Below are positions 9,144 to 17,792 of a stretch of DNA of 64,000 nucleotides, in pieces (the first letter of the stretch is position 1; each line of letters opens with the position of its first letter). The DNA is from Microbacterium aoyamense (lineage in GTDB: Bacteria; Actinomycetota; Actinomycetes; Actinomycetales; Microbacteriaceae), in the NCBI RefSeq assembly GCF_023155855.1, contig NZ_JAKNUT010000001.1, positions 558,001-622,000 of the forward strand, read 5' to 3'. The translations under genes were made by a program, and so were the position numbers. Under the pieces are notes generated by a model. The model saw only the letters and a program-made list of their open reading frames with translations. It was not told where the DNA came from and did not search any database.

Positions 9144-9202
9144 TGATAGAGTCTATGCATGGGACGCGCAGAGCGTCAACGCGGCAGGAGAGGAAGAAAG
9201 AT

Positions 9203-10147
9203 ATGGGGCTTCGGGAACGAGTGCTCGGGCGAAGCGGCCTGCGGATCTCTTCGCTCTGCGCGGGGACCAGTCCGCTGGCGAGCATGCCCGAACTGTACGG
9301 ATATCAAGTGTCGACGGATCGCGCGGTCGATACCGTTCTCGCAGTCCTTGACAGCCCGATCACGATGATCGACACGTCGAACGGGTATGGATTCGACGGA
9401 GCCGCCGAGCGAGTCGTCGGCGAGGCGATTCGGCGGGTCGGTGGCGTTCCGGATGGTGTCATCATTCATACCAAGGTCGATCCCGATCCGGCCACCCGAG
9501 ATTTCTCGGGCGCCCGCGTGCGGCGCTCGCTGGAGGAGAGCCTCGAGCGGCTCGGCCTCGATCGAGTGCCGCTCCTCGCCCTACACGATCCGGAGTTCAT
9601 GACACAGGATGGGTTCGCCCCCGGTGGGGCGCTCGAGGAACTCGTGCGCATACGAGACGAGGGCATCGCCGGACACCTCGCTGTGGCGGGCGGGTCGGTG
9701 CGGGTACTGCAGGAGTATCTCGAGACAGACGAGTTCGACGTCGTGCTCAATCACAGCCGCTACACGCTTCTCGATCGATCCGCGGCGCCGCTCTTCGCGT
9801 GGGCACGCGAGCGGAACATCGGCGTTATGAATGCAGCGCCGTACGGAGGCGGGATGCTCTCCAAGGGGCCGGCAGAGCAGCCGAGGTACGGCTATAGCGA
9901 GCGTGGGGAGATCGTCGCGCTGCGAGCGCAAAAGATGAAGGATGCCTGCGACAGGCGGGGCGTGCCGCTCGCCGCGGCAGCACTTGACTTCTCGGTCGGG
10001 TCCGAGTTGGTCGACACGACGGTGCTGGGAATGTCGAGCCCCGAGAGGGTCGCACAAACGCTCATGCTGCTCGAGACGCCCATTCCCGAGGAGCTCCGCG
10101 CGGAACTCGATGCTTTGGCGCTCCCTCCAGAGAATTGGCTAGGCTAG
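9203..10147 (+). CDS. Aldo/keto reductase (aldose 1-dehydrogenase-like)
   Basis: 314 aa from the ATG at 9203, preceded by a strong GAGAGGAAG site. Family segments include the N-terminal GRSGLRISSLCAGTSPL, IDTSNGYGFDGAAERVVGEA (active-site Asp/Tyr region) and VVLNHSRYTLLD. The C-terminal cofactor-binding phrase is VLGMSSPERVAQTL. The layout resembles D-threo-aldose (L-fucose) 1-dehydrogenases, which oxidise free sugars to lactones with NAD(P). It is divergent from the GH3 operon and shares its putative operators, so it probably handles a sugar released from the same glycoside. Confidence 0.82.
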   Translation: MGLRERVLGRSGLRISSLCAGTSPLASMPELYGYQVSTDRAVDTVLAVLDSPITMIDTSNGYGFDGAAERVVGEAIRRVGGVPDGVIIHTKVDPDPATRDFSGARVRRSLEESLERLGLDRVPLLALHDPEFMTQDGFAPGGALEELVRIRDEGIAGHLAVAGGSVRVLQEYLETDEFDVVLNHSRYTLLDRSAAPLFAWARERNIGVMNAAPYGGGMLSKGPAEQPRYGYSERGEIVALRAQKMKDACDRRGVPLAAAALDFSVGSELVDTTVLGMSSPERVAQTLMLLETPIPEELRAELDALALPPENWLG

Positions 10148-10159
10148 TCGCCTGACGAA

Positions 10160-10192
10160 GAAGAGGGCCGGGAACGCTCCCCGGCCCTCTTC
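10160..10192. terminator. Bidirectional terminator
   Basis: A perfect 13-bp stem (GAAGAGGGCCGGG and its complement) with a 7-nt loop lies between the convergent aldo/keto reductase and substrate-binding-protein genes. Confidence 0.75.
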
Positions 10193-10213
10193 GTGGAATC
10201 GCAAGCGCGGGCG

Positions 10214-11581
10214 TCAGCCGCCCATCGTCGCCTGGAGCGTAGCTGCCGCCTCCTCGGGAGTGGCATCACCAGAAGCGACTGTCGTCGACGCGACTCCGAT
10301 CGCCTCCTGCAGCTCGCTCGAGACCAAACTCAGGCGCGGTTCCGAGACGGTCGTAGTCCGCTCGATGAGCTCCTGCAGGTTCGCAGACTGCACGTCCGGG
10401 TTCACGAGTTCGATCTCGTCCCATTGCGGCTGAATGCCGCCCAAGGCGGGGATGTCGTTGAGGATGTTCGCGACAAGCTGCTGACCCGCCACGGACGTGG
10501 TGAGCCAGGTGGCGAATGTCGTCGCTGCCGCCTGGTTGCGCGACCGGGAACTGACAGCGAGGCCCCAATCGGAGTCTCCGAACATTTGCGCGGGGTTGCC
10601 GTTGCCTGCGACATCGGGGAACGGTGCCGCCAACATCGTGAACGGCTCTGCACCGGTCACTCCGGATGCGCCGACTGCCTCTGCTGCGCCGGCTGCCGTG
10701 GCGTACTGCATGTACCACGTGCCCATCTGCACCATGGCGTACTGGCCGCCGAGGAACGCGTTGCTCGCATCGGGATACTGCTGCAGGCCGAGGGCACCGT
10801 CGGCCATGATGCCGGAGTCGAAGAGGTCCTTCCAGATCGTCAGCGCTTCGACGATCGCCGGGTCATCCCACGAGGCTTCACCGCGCGATGCGGCGGTCCA
10901 CACGCCGGGCTTCACGCTGTCGGCGATCGACTGGAGCGTGTCCTGGTTGAAAGCGACCTGCCCGGCGCCCTGGATGAAGCACCCCTGCCCTCCGGCGCGG
11001 AACGTATCGCACGCATCCTTCCACTCGTCGAGGGTGGTGGGCACCTCGAGATCGAACTCGTCAAAGAGGTCCTGGTTGATCCAGAGGTTCCCCGCGAACG
11101 TCGAGCCGATCGAGAGCGCACGCAGCTCGCCGTCGACGGTCAGTGGCTCGACGCCGGTCGCCGACACCTGAGATTCCCAGTCGTCGCCGAGCGACTCGGT
11201 GATCGCATCCGTCAGGTCGATCGCGTTGTTGCCGTAGAGCGCGACGGAGGCGATCCCGCCGCCTGGCGCGACAGCGAAGACGTCGGGACCGGCGTTGGAT
11301 GACAGCGCCGGTCGGAGCGCGGCGTCGTACCCGTCGATCGGGAGCTGACGGAACGTCACCTCGATGTCGGGGTACTCTTCGTTGAAGGCTGCGATGTACT
11401 GCTCGGCGGCGATGGGCTGGGGTGTGAAGCCCCACCAGTTCACCGTCCCTGAGGTGGCCGAGCCTTCCTGTGGTGCGGTACCTCCTCCGCAACCGACGAG
11501 AGTGGCTGCTATGACGCCGACGGCGGTCACGGCCGCGCCGGCTCGAAGGAGCGTGGGTCGTGAGATGGAATGAAACGTCAT
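10214..11581 (-). CDS. ABC transporter substrate-binding lipoprotein (CUT1 sugar type)
   Basis: 455 aa. A signal peptide ends in the lipobox LVGC, so the protein is anchored outside the membrane by the Cys. The fold follows family 1 extracellular solute-binding proteins: VNWWGFTPQPIAAEQYIAAF near the start, then FRQLPIDGYDAALRPAL, and NQDLFDEFDLEVPTTLDEWK in the hinge region. It captures the glycoside or oligosaccharide that the two island permeases import. It is divergent from the LacI regulator and about 3.4 kb from the permeases. Confidence 0.9.
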   Translation of the reverse strand: MTFHSISRPTLLRAGAAVTAVGVIAATLVGCGGGTAPQEGSATSGTVNWWGFTPQPIAAEQYIAAFNEEYPDIEVTFRQLPIDGYDAALRPALSSNAGPDVFAVAPGGGIASVALYGNNAIDLTDAITESLGDDWESQVSATGVEPLTVDGELRALSIGSTFAGNLWINQDLFDEFDLEVPTTLDEWKDACDTFRAGGQGCFIQGAGQVAFNQDTLQSIADSVKPGVWTAASRGEASWDDPAIVEALTIWKDLFDSGIMADGALGLQQYPDASNAFLGGQYAMVQMGTWYMQYATAAGAAEAVGASGVTGAEPFTMLAAPFPDVAGNGNPAQMFGDSDWGLAVSSRSRNQAAATTFATWLTTSVAGQQLVANILNDIPALGGIQPQWDEIELVNPDVQSANLQELIERTTTVSEPRLSLVSSELQEAIGVASTTVASGDATPEEAAATLQATMGG

Positions 11582-11709
11582 TGTGACTCCCAGTGCGATG
11601 TGTTTGCGGATCCGGAGAAACCGGGCTTCGCTCGGCGATCGGGTCGCCTGTAGCCCCGAGCCGAGCGTACGACGACGAAATGGGGCTTGTCAAAGATTCG
11701 TGATCCGAT

Positions 11710-11723
11710 TGTAAACATTTCTC
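11710..11723. promoter_or_regulatory. LacI-type operator candidate, lacI/SBP divergent promoter
   Basis: AAACATTTCT (11713-11722) is identical to the core of the perfect palindrome at 17778-17791. It lies between the substrate-binding-protein start (11581) and the LacI start (11778), where an autoregulatory operator would be expected. Confidence 0.5.
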
Positions 11724-11777
11724 GCTTCTTTTCGGATGAGAGCACCGCGCGGACTACGAACCGCATAGAGTGAGCGC

Positions 11778-12809
11778 ATGTCGGACTCGCCCCACTCCAC
11801 TGACGGAGACACGAGTCGCGCGACCCTGGCCCGCGTTGCGGAACAGGCCGCCGTGTCCATGTCGACCGTGTCCAAGGTCTTGAACGGCCGACCCGGTGTA
11901 GCCGCAGAGACGAGAGCGCGCGTCGAGACGCTGCTGAGTGAGGTGGGGTATACCCGCCGCGGGGCGGTGGTGCCCGGCGCCCCGCTAATCGAGATCGTGT
12001 TCAGCGAGCTTGACAACGAATGGGCGATGGAGCTCATTCGCGGTGCCGGCGCGACGGCGAAGCTGAACGGCATGGGGCTGATCGTGACGCAGAGCGGCAC
12101 GCGGCACGCGCCCGACCCGGAGTGGATCGACGAAGTGATCAGCCGGCAGCCGTTCGGGATCATCCTCGTGATGTCCGACCTCCCCCCGGCGAATAAGGAC
12201 AGGCTTCGACGGCTGCAGATCCCCTTCGTCCTCGTTGATCCCTCGGGGAATCCGGCGCCGGACGTCCCGTCGGTGGCCGCGGCGAACTGGGACGGTGGGC
12301 TTCAGGCGACGAACCATCTCATCGCGCTCGGTCACCGTCGCATCGGCGTCATCGCCGGGCCGCACGATGTGATGTGCGCTCGAGCACGGGTCTCCGGATA
12401 CCGCGCGGCGCTTGAGTCAGCGGGGCTGCCCGTCGACGACGACCTCGTCCAGCCGGGCGACTTCCACATCGAGGGTGGGCTTGTCGGCGGAACGGCGCTC
12501 TTGGAATCGCGCGATCGCCCCACGGCGGTTTTCGCAACGAACGACCTGCAGGCCATCGGCGTCTATCAGGCTGCGCGCGCGCTGAACCTGCGAGTACCGG
12601 AAGACGTGTCGATCGTCGGATTCGACGATCTACAGTTCTCCAACTTCTCCAGCCCTCCGCTTACCACTGTGCACAATCCGCTCTACGAGATGGCGCGCGA
12701 AGCTGCCCGCATCCTTCTCGATATCCGGGCGGGATCGCCGGTCGGGACAGGCCGCCGCGAGTTGGGCACCTCACTCGTCGTGCGTGAGAGCTCGGTCGGC
12801 CCCGCGTAG
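11778..12809 (+). CDS. LacI family transcriptional regulator
   Basis: 343 aa. The N-terminal helix-turn-helix and hinge read ATLARVAEQAAVSMSTVSKVLNGRPGV (about residues 16-42). The periplasmic-binding-like effector domain follows, with LIALGHRRIGVIAGP and VSIVGFDDLQFSNFSSPPLTTV, the usual family landmarks. It probably represses the island glycoside genes until a sugar binds. It is divergent from the substrate-binding protein. Its 3' end overlaps the convergent GMC oxidoreductase gene by 39 bp. Confidence 0.92.
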   Translation: MSDSPHSTDGDTSRATLARVAEQAAVSMSTVSKVLNGRPGVAAETRARVETLLSEVGYTRRGAVVPGAPLIEIVFSELDNEWAMELIRGAGATAKLNGMGLIVTQSGTRHAPDPEWIDEVISRQPFGIILVMSDLPPANKDRLRRLQIPFVLVDPSGNPAPDVPSVAAANWDGGLQATNHLIALGHRRIGVIAGPHDVMCARARVSGYRAALESAGLPVDDDLVQPGDFHIEGGLVGGTALLESRDRPTAVFATNDLQAIGVYQAARALNLRVPEDVSIVGFDDLQFSNFSSPPLTTVHNPLYEMAREAARILLDIRAGSPVGTGRRELGTSLVVRESSVGPA

Positions 12810-14453
12810 CTCTTCGGCGAGTCGTCGACCGGTTCGCCACGCCAACGCCACGTTCGTCAGAGTCGGGTTGCACGCGGTCTCTGTGGGAATGACCCCGTTA
12901 CCTGCCACCCATACGCTGCGGGTTCCCCACACCCTCCCCCAGCTGTCGCACACCGAAAGCCCGTCGTCCGACTGCCCCATTCGCACCGTGCCTTGATAGT
13001 GAATCGACGATCCGGCGGGGAGGATGACCGGCTCACCGCCCGGCGTGAACCCGCCGACTGCGGTCGAGACGGAAGTTGCCACGTCCACCGCGAAGTCCAA
13101 CCTGGCTCGGTCGATCGCGGTCAGACCGTAGTCGATGTGGATGACCGGGAGTCCGACATCGTCCGTTTCCTCGTCGGTGAACCACACTCGGTCCGACCAC
13201 TGCAGGTCTTTCGCTGCGAAGACGCCGACTCCCACCACCGGACGCTCATCGGAGGTGCGCTGATCGCCGATCTGGATCGGCGATGCATCCATCTGCATCA
13301 CTTGGACGTGTACCGGGCGACCCGCCGAATCGTCGAATGGCAGCCATGACACTCCGACTACGGAGTCCTGACCGCCGCCGGGAGTGCCGTGAAACGGATG
13401 ATCCATCTCGGCATCCATCACCGGTGACGAGCCGGATGCTGCCGCCTCGGCGGCGCTCGGGCGTTCAGCCGCGTCGAAGTAGGCCGCAGCAACGACTTGG
13501 GGTTGATCGTTGAGGAAGCGGCCGAGCGCGGGGGGGCGGATCCCCGATGCCCAGAGCAGTTGGGGTGTGCGTAGTGCATCAGCTGCCACGACGACAGAGC
13601 GGGCGCCCACGGTTCGGCGATCCCCAGACCGTTCGACGACCTCGACGCGCACCCCACCGTCATCGACCTGTCGAATGGCGGTAACGATGGTCTCCGAGAT
13701 GAGTCGGATGCCGCGACCGGTGTCGACGGCCGCAGCCAACGGGCCGAGGATCGTACGCACTCCGGCCCACTCCGGCGCTGCACCAGACGGTCGCGCGGCA
13801 AGGGGCATGGGCTGGATGCGCGACGTCGTCGAATCGAAACGAGCGCTGAGGTTCTCACGCAGCCTCGTCGCGACCGCGTCGTCGGGGTAAGCATCGGTGC
13901 GCACCCCGAGCAGGGCTTCCGCGGCATCGAACGCTTCATCGAGGTCGTCACCATCGATGAACGAAATTCGTTCGCTGCCTCGCGGGCGAGGAGACGCACA
14001 CGTCCAGAAGACACCCATACCGCCGACGTTTTCTGCGTAGAGCGCGCCGGGCATATCGACCTGGGCGTCGCCGTTCGTGGGCGACAGCCGCACGATCTTC
14101 GTGCCGGGGCGAGGGCGGACAAGCGGCTCGCCGTAAGTGGCCACGAAGGTCCCGATCATCGCAGCCTGCTCCTGAGCGAGTTCGACCATCAACGGGCCAC
14201 GCTCGGCACCCGAAAGGTTTCGCGTACTCACGCCCCATGGATCTGTGAGGTGCGGACCGCGCTCGATGATCACCACCGACAGGTCTGGCGCCGTATCCGC
14301 GATCGACCGGGCTGCCGCGCAACCCGCCGGCCCACTTCCCACGATGACGACGTCGACCTCGACGGGGATTCTCTCGCTCACCACTGCTCCGATCTCCCGG
14401 TTTGGGGGAATAGTGCTCACATCGAACATAAAACTTTCCAAATCTTGGCGCAA
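12771..14453 (-). CDS. GMC-family FAD oxidoreductase, pyranose oxidase/glycoside 3-oxidase-like
   Basis: 560 aa, cytosolic. The FAD-binding GSGPAG is at residues 39-44. The segment NVGGMGVFWTCASP (142-155) matches the region of pyranose 2-oxidases that reads GGMSTHWTCATP, where His carries covalent FAD. Here that position is Phe149, so FAD should be non-covalent. C-terminal SSIHYQGTVRMG and ACNPTLTNVALA supply the catalytic His/Asn pair of the family. Bacterial relatives oxidise the sugar ring of glycosides, including C-glycosides, at C3 or C2. Being next to a GH3 enzyme, a tautomerase and sugar dehydrogenases supports glycoside catabolism. The substrate is unknown. Confidence 0.82.
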   Translation of the reverse strand: MRQDLESFMFDVSTIPPNREIGAVVSERIPVEVDVVIVGSGPAGCAAARSIADTAPDLSVVIIERGPHLTDPWGVSTRNLSGAERGPLMVELAQEQAAMIGTFVATYGEPLVRPRPGTKIVRLSPTNGDAQVDMPGALYAENVGGMGVFWTCASPRPRGSERISFIDGDDLDEAFDAAEALLGVRTDAYPDDAVATRLRENLSARFDSTTSRIQPMPLAARPSGAAPEWAGVRTILGPLAAAVDTGRGIRLISETIVTAIRQVDDGGVRVEVVERSGDRRTVGARSVVVAADALRTPQLLWASGIRPPALGRFLNDQPQVVAAAYFDAAERPSAAEAAASGSSPVMDAEMDHPFHGTPGGGQDSVVGVSWLPFDDSAGRPVHVQVMQMDASPIQIGDQRTSDERPVVGVGVFAAKDLQWSDRVWFTDEETDDVGLPVIHIDYGLTAIDRARLDFAVDVATSVSTAVGGFTPGGEPVILPAGSSIHYQGTVRMGQSDDGLSVCDSWGRVWGTRSVWVAGNGVIPTETACNPTLTNVALAWRTGRRLAEELRGADRALTHDE

Positions 14454-14508
14454 TGTTGAAGAATGGTTGTGGCGCAGATGCCGCCTCCGCCTCTACGAAG
14501 GACCACCA

Positions 14509-14898
14509 ATGCCACTCATCCAGATCGATCTCGAGCGCGAACTCTTTGACGCGAAGCGCGACGAGATCAGTAGCGAGATCCACGCAGCGCAGACCGAGAT
14601 CGAGGAACTCCAGATTCCGGAAGACGATAAGTTCCAGATCTTCCGACCGCACGGTCCGGGCGAGATCGTCTTCGATCCGACCTACAACGACCTCGAGCGA
14701 CGAAGCTTGATGGTCATCACCGTCTTCATGGTCAATCGATATCCGGTCGCGCTGAAGAATCGACTGTTCCAGAACATCGTCCGCCGGCTGGCCACCTTGG
14801 GCATCAGACCCGAGGACATCCTGATCTCGAACATCCAGAACGGATATGAGGATTGGCTTCCCGGCGTACGCGGCGATCGACTCACGACCGAAGCCTGA
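14509..14898 (+). CDS. Tautomerase family protein
   Basis: 129 aa, starting at the ATG that reads MPLIQIDL, with GAAGGA upstream. Pro2, exposed once Met is removed, would be the catalytic base as in 4-oxalocrotonate tautomerase relatives. Length and the phrase VFMVNRYPVALKNRLFQNIVRRLATLGI match the longer Tautomerase_2-type proteins. The C-terminal ISNIQNGYEDWLPGVRG also fits. It is divergent from the GMC oxidoreductase, so it may isomerise a keto-sugar or enol made by that enzyme. Confidence 0.8.
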   Translation: MPLIQIDLERELFDAKRDEISSEIHAAQTEIEELQIPEDDKFQIFRPHGPGEIVFDPTYNDLERRSLMVITVFMVNRYPVALKNRLFQNIVRRLATLGIRPEDILISNIQNGYEDWLPGVRGDRLTTEA

Positions 14899-14907
14899 GT
14901 CGCCCGG

Positions 14908-14942
14908 GCAGGGGGCCTCGCGACGTTCGCGAGGCCCCCTGC
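14908..14942. terminator. Bidirectional terminator touching the permease stop codon
   Basis: A perfect 16-bp stem with loop CGT lies between the convergent tautomerase and permease genes. Its right arm ends one base before the permease stop codon (14943-14945). Confidence 0.75.
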
Positions 14943-15731
14943 TCATTTGAGCGCGCCGGCCGACAGGCCACGTTCGAAGAGCCGCTGCAGGCTGAGGTAG
15001 GCGACGATCTGTGGGATCACGATGATCACCGCAGATGCCAAGACCTTCGTCTGATCGTTGGAGAACTGCCCGATAAAGTACTGCGGTACTTGGGTCACCG
15101 TCTGCACGTCCGGGCTCTGGAGGAATGTCAGCGGCAGCAGGTAAGCGTTCCACGCCCCGATGAGCGTGAACACGACGATTGCCGCGCCGACCGGTCGTGT
15201 GAGCGGGAGCACGATGTGCCAGAACACCCCCACCGTATTGGCTCCATCGATGCGCGCGGCGGCGAAGATGTCGTCGGGTATTCCATCGATGAAGTTGCGG
15301 GTCAGCAGCACCGCGAACGGGATCTGTAGCGCCGCAAGCGGCAGGATGACTGCCCAGTAGGTGTCGTAGATTCCGAGGGCGATCGTTGTGCTGAACAACG
15401 GCGTCAGGAGGACGACCTCCGGCAGTGTCAGCGTGATCAGCAGCATCCAGAAGAACACTTCCCGGGCGCGGATCCTCAGCTTCGAGAACGCGAAGGCGGC
15501 GAGAAGGGCACAGATGTAGACGATGACGACCGTGATGACGGCGATCACGATGCTATTGCGGAAGAACAGGAAGAAGTTCGGTACTTCCAGCACCGCCACA
15601 TAGTTCCCCCAACCCTGACCCTGCAGCGATCCGCTGACCATCACGATCAGCGGCAGGAGGAATGGAAGGGCGAGGACGGTGACGATCAGCTGCAGTAGCA
15701 GCCGCATTCGGAGCGTGCGAGCCTCAAACAC
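14943..15731 (-). CDS. ABC sugar permease, MalG-like (CUT1)
   Basis: 262 aa with about six membrane helices. The cytoplasmic EAA loop reads IFAAARIDGANTVGVFWHIVLP, the coupling helix that docks on the ATPase. It forms the channel with the preceding permease, whose stop codon overlaps its start by 8 bp. Last gene of the epimerase-permease-permease operon. No ABC ATPase is encoded nearby, so a shared MsmK/MsmX-type ATPase elsewhere is probably used. Confidence 0.9.
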   Translation of the reverse strand: MFEARTLRMRLLLQLIVTVLALPFLLPLIVMVSGSLQGQGWGNYVAVLEVPNFFLFFRNSIVIAVITVVIVYICALLAAFAFSKLRIRAREVFFWMLLITLTLPEVVLLTPLFSTTIALGIYDTYWAVILPLAALQIPFAVLLTRNFIDGIPDDIFAAARIDGANTVGVFWHIVLPLTRPVGAAIVVFTLIGAWNAYLLPLTFLQSPDVQTVTQVPQYFIGQFSNDQTKVLASAVIIVIPQIVAYLSLQRLFERGLSAGALK

Positions 15732-16641
15732 TCTCGAACTCCTTTCGATCCTTCGCCCGCATTTGGATGACGAGCGCCATCGTCACTGCGAGCACCAGCA
15801 GCAGGATCGACAGAGCAGCTCCGTATCCGACATGAGCGAGCGGGATCGACTCCCGATAGATGAGTGTTCCCAGGAACTCGGTCGCATAGTTCGGCCCGCC
15901 GTTCGTCACGAGATAGGGAACGTCGAATGTCTTCAATGCACCGATCGCGCTGAGGATCGCAATCGCGATCGTGGTTCCCCGGACTCCCGGCCAGATCATG
16001 CTCGCGACGATCCGGACGTTTCCGGCGCCGTCCATTCGCGCGGCCTCGAGGATCTCTGGATCGATCTGGCTCATCGCGGCGTAGTAGAGGATGAAGTTCA
16101 GTCCCGTCCACTGCCAGATCGTGACAGCCATGATGATGGGGAGCGCCGTCGACGACTGCGCAAGCCACGGTTGAGCCAGAAATCCCAGTCCGAAGAATTC
16201 GAGCATCGCGTTGAACTGGCCGTCCGCGCCGAAGATCTGACGGAACACCGGCGCCATGATCGCCGGCGCCAGGACGACGGGCACGAAGATGATGACCTTG
16301 TAGAGCCCCTTGAACCAGATCTGCGAGTGCAGGAGCGTAGCGAAGACGATCCCGAGGAACGTCTGTATCGCGAACGTCACCACGAAGAAGACCACCGTGT
16401 GCCAGAGGGCCATCCAGAACACCGGGTCCTGGAACGCCTCCACGAAGTTGGCGCCGCCCACCGATTCGGGATTGGGGCTGATGCCGTCCCAGTCGAGCGT
16501 CGAGATGTATGCGGTGAACCCGATGCTGAAGTAGACCACGCCGATCGAAAGAACGAGCGCCGGAATGATCCATGGGTAGCCGTTGGGCCGCAAGCGCGAG
16601 GTGCGCTTGCGACCGCCTGTGACAATCAGCTCGGTGGTCAT
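15724..16641 (-). CDS. ABC sugar permease, MalF-like (CUT1)
   Basis: 305 aa from the ATG at 16641 (MTTELIVTGGRKR). That start overlaps the stop of the upstream epimerase (ATGA), so I prefer it to the longer frame. About six membrane helices, and the EAA loop ILEAARMDGAGNVRIVASMIWP. It pairs with the downstream MalG-like permease and the lipoprotein at 10214-11581. Confidence 0.9.
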   Translation of the reverse strand: MTTELIVTGGRKRTSRLRPNGYPWIIPALVLSIGVVYFSIGFTAYISTLDWDGISPNPESVGGANFVEAFQDPVFWMALWHTVVFFVVTFAIQTFLGIVFATLLHSQIWFKGLYKVIIFVPVVLAPAIMAPVFRQIFGADGQFNAMLEFFGLGFLAQPWLAQSSTALPIIMAVTIWQWTGLNFILYYAAMSQIDPEILEAARMDGAGNVRIVASMIWPGVRGTTIAIAILSAIGALKTFDVPYLVTNGGPNYATEFLGTLIYRESIPLAHVGYGAALSILLLVLAVTMALVIQMRAKDRKEFESV

Positions 16642-17678
16642 CCGGCGCTCCGCGCCTCCGCGGCGAATGCTTCGCGCGAGGCGTGGTAGCCACGGACGAG
16701 GCGCGAGATGATCGCATCGATGGAGGCATCCGGCGTCGTGATGTCGGGATTCTTCTCGCGCCACTGGGCGATCTCGCGAGCACCCGCCCGGAATGACCGG
16801 GTGGGGACGAATTCAGGGACGTAGCGCTTGATCTTTGAGTTGTCGAAGATCGCCGAGTGTCCGATATCGCCCCGGTAGAGCTCCGACCAGAACCAGTCGG
16901 GCGCACCGACCTGGATCAGTTCTGCAGGGATGTGCACGATGTTCGCCGTGACGCCGAGCTCTCGGGCGACGATGTTCATGATGACGTCCCACGTGTACAC
17001 GTCATCTGATGTGATGTGGAAGGTCTCGCCCACCGCTCGCAGGTTTCCCAGCAGTCCGACGAATCCGAGCGCGAAGTCGCCCGCGTGTGTGAGCGTCCAC
17101 AAGGATGTGCCGTCACCAGAGACGATCACCTCGTCCCCGCGCACGAGGCGATCGATCGTCGTCCAGTCCCCGGGTAGCGGCGGGGTTCCCTCGTCGTAGG
17201 TGTGCGATGGCCGCACGATCGTTACGGGGAAGCCTCGCTCGTCGCGCGCGCGAAGAAGCTCGAGTTCGGCCTCGACCTTCGCCTGTGCGTATGAGACGAG
17301 CTCGTTCTTCGCCCAGTTGGACTCGACGATCGGCACCTGGAGTACGGGCTTGTGGTAGACCGACGCCGAGCTGATGTGCACGTACTGGTCGGTGAGCGGT
17401 GCGAACAGCTCGATGGCGGATCGAGCCCCGGCCGCGTCGAATCCGATAAAGTTTGCGACCGCGTCGAACCGACGACCGGCAAGCGCTTCGCGGACGGTAT
17501 CCGGACGGTCGAGGTCTGCGACAACGGACTCCACCGAGGCCGGAAGCTCCCGCCGCTTGTCATTGTTGCCACGCGTGAGGATCGTCACCTGCTGCCCGAC
17601 CTCGACGGAACGACGAACGCACGCGGCGCTGATCGTTCCGGTTCCACCGACATAGAGAACGCGAGCAGGGTACGCCAT
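16638..17678 (-). CDS. NAD-dependent epimerase/dehydratase (extended/atypical SDR)
   Basis: 346 aa. The N-terminal dinucleotide-binding loop is VGGTGTISAACV. HISSASVYHKP gives the Ser/Tyr region, and VSYAQAKVEAE the YxxxK-like segment; the active-site Tyr is displaced relative to classical UDP-sugar epimerases. It resembles SDRs found in sugar-use operons that work on free or oxidised sugars. It is the first gene of the permease operon, with AAAGGCAG before the ATG and a perfect operator-like palindrome about 100 bp upstream. Confidence 0.75.
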   Translation of the reverse strand: MAYPARVLYVGGTGTISAACVRRSVEVGQQVTILTRGNNDKRRELPASVESVVADLDRPDTVREALAGRRFDAVANFIGFDAAGARSAIELFAPLTDQYVHISSASVYHKPVLQVPIVESNWAKNELVSYAQAKVEAELELLRARDERGFPVTIVRPSHTYDEGTPPLPGDWTTIDRLVRGDEVIVSGDGTSLWTLTHAGDFALGFVGLLGNLRAVGETFHITSDDVYTWDVIMNIVARELGVTANIVHIPAELIQVGAPDWFWSELYRGDIGHSAIFDNSKIKRYVPEFVPTRSFRAGAREIAQWREKNPDITTPDASIDAIISRLVRGYHASREAFAAEARSAG

Positions 17679-17777
17679 TGTGGCTGCCTTTCATCGGGAG
17701 GGCCGCAGTCCGGACAGGATCCGGCATGAATAACGGTAGCCGTCCAAACACCGTCTTGCAATGTTCCCATCGTTTCT

Positions 17778-17791
17778 TAGAAACATTTCTA
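17778..17791. promoter_or_regulatory. Perfect palindromic operator candidate upstream of the epimerase-permease operon
   Basis: TAGAAACATTTCTA is a perfect inverted repeat (TAGAAA/TTTCTA around CA), 100 bp upstream of the epimerase start. Its core recurs at 11713-11722 and, reversed, at 9131-9140. I treat it as the best copy of the island LacI operator. Confidence 0.55.
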
Positions 17792-17792
17792 G

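Noticed and set aside
14425..14460. A further LacI-type operator between the GMC and tautomerase genes
   Set aside because: AAAACTTTCC resembles the operator core only with a gap and has no inverted partner, so it was not called.
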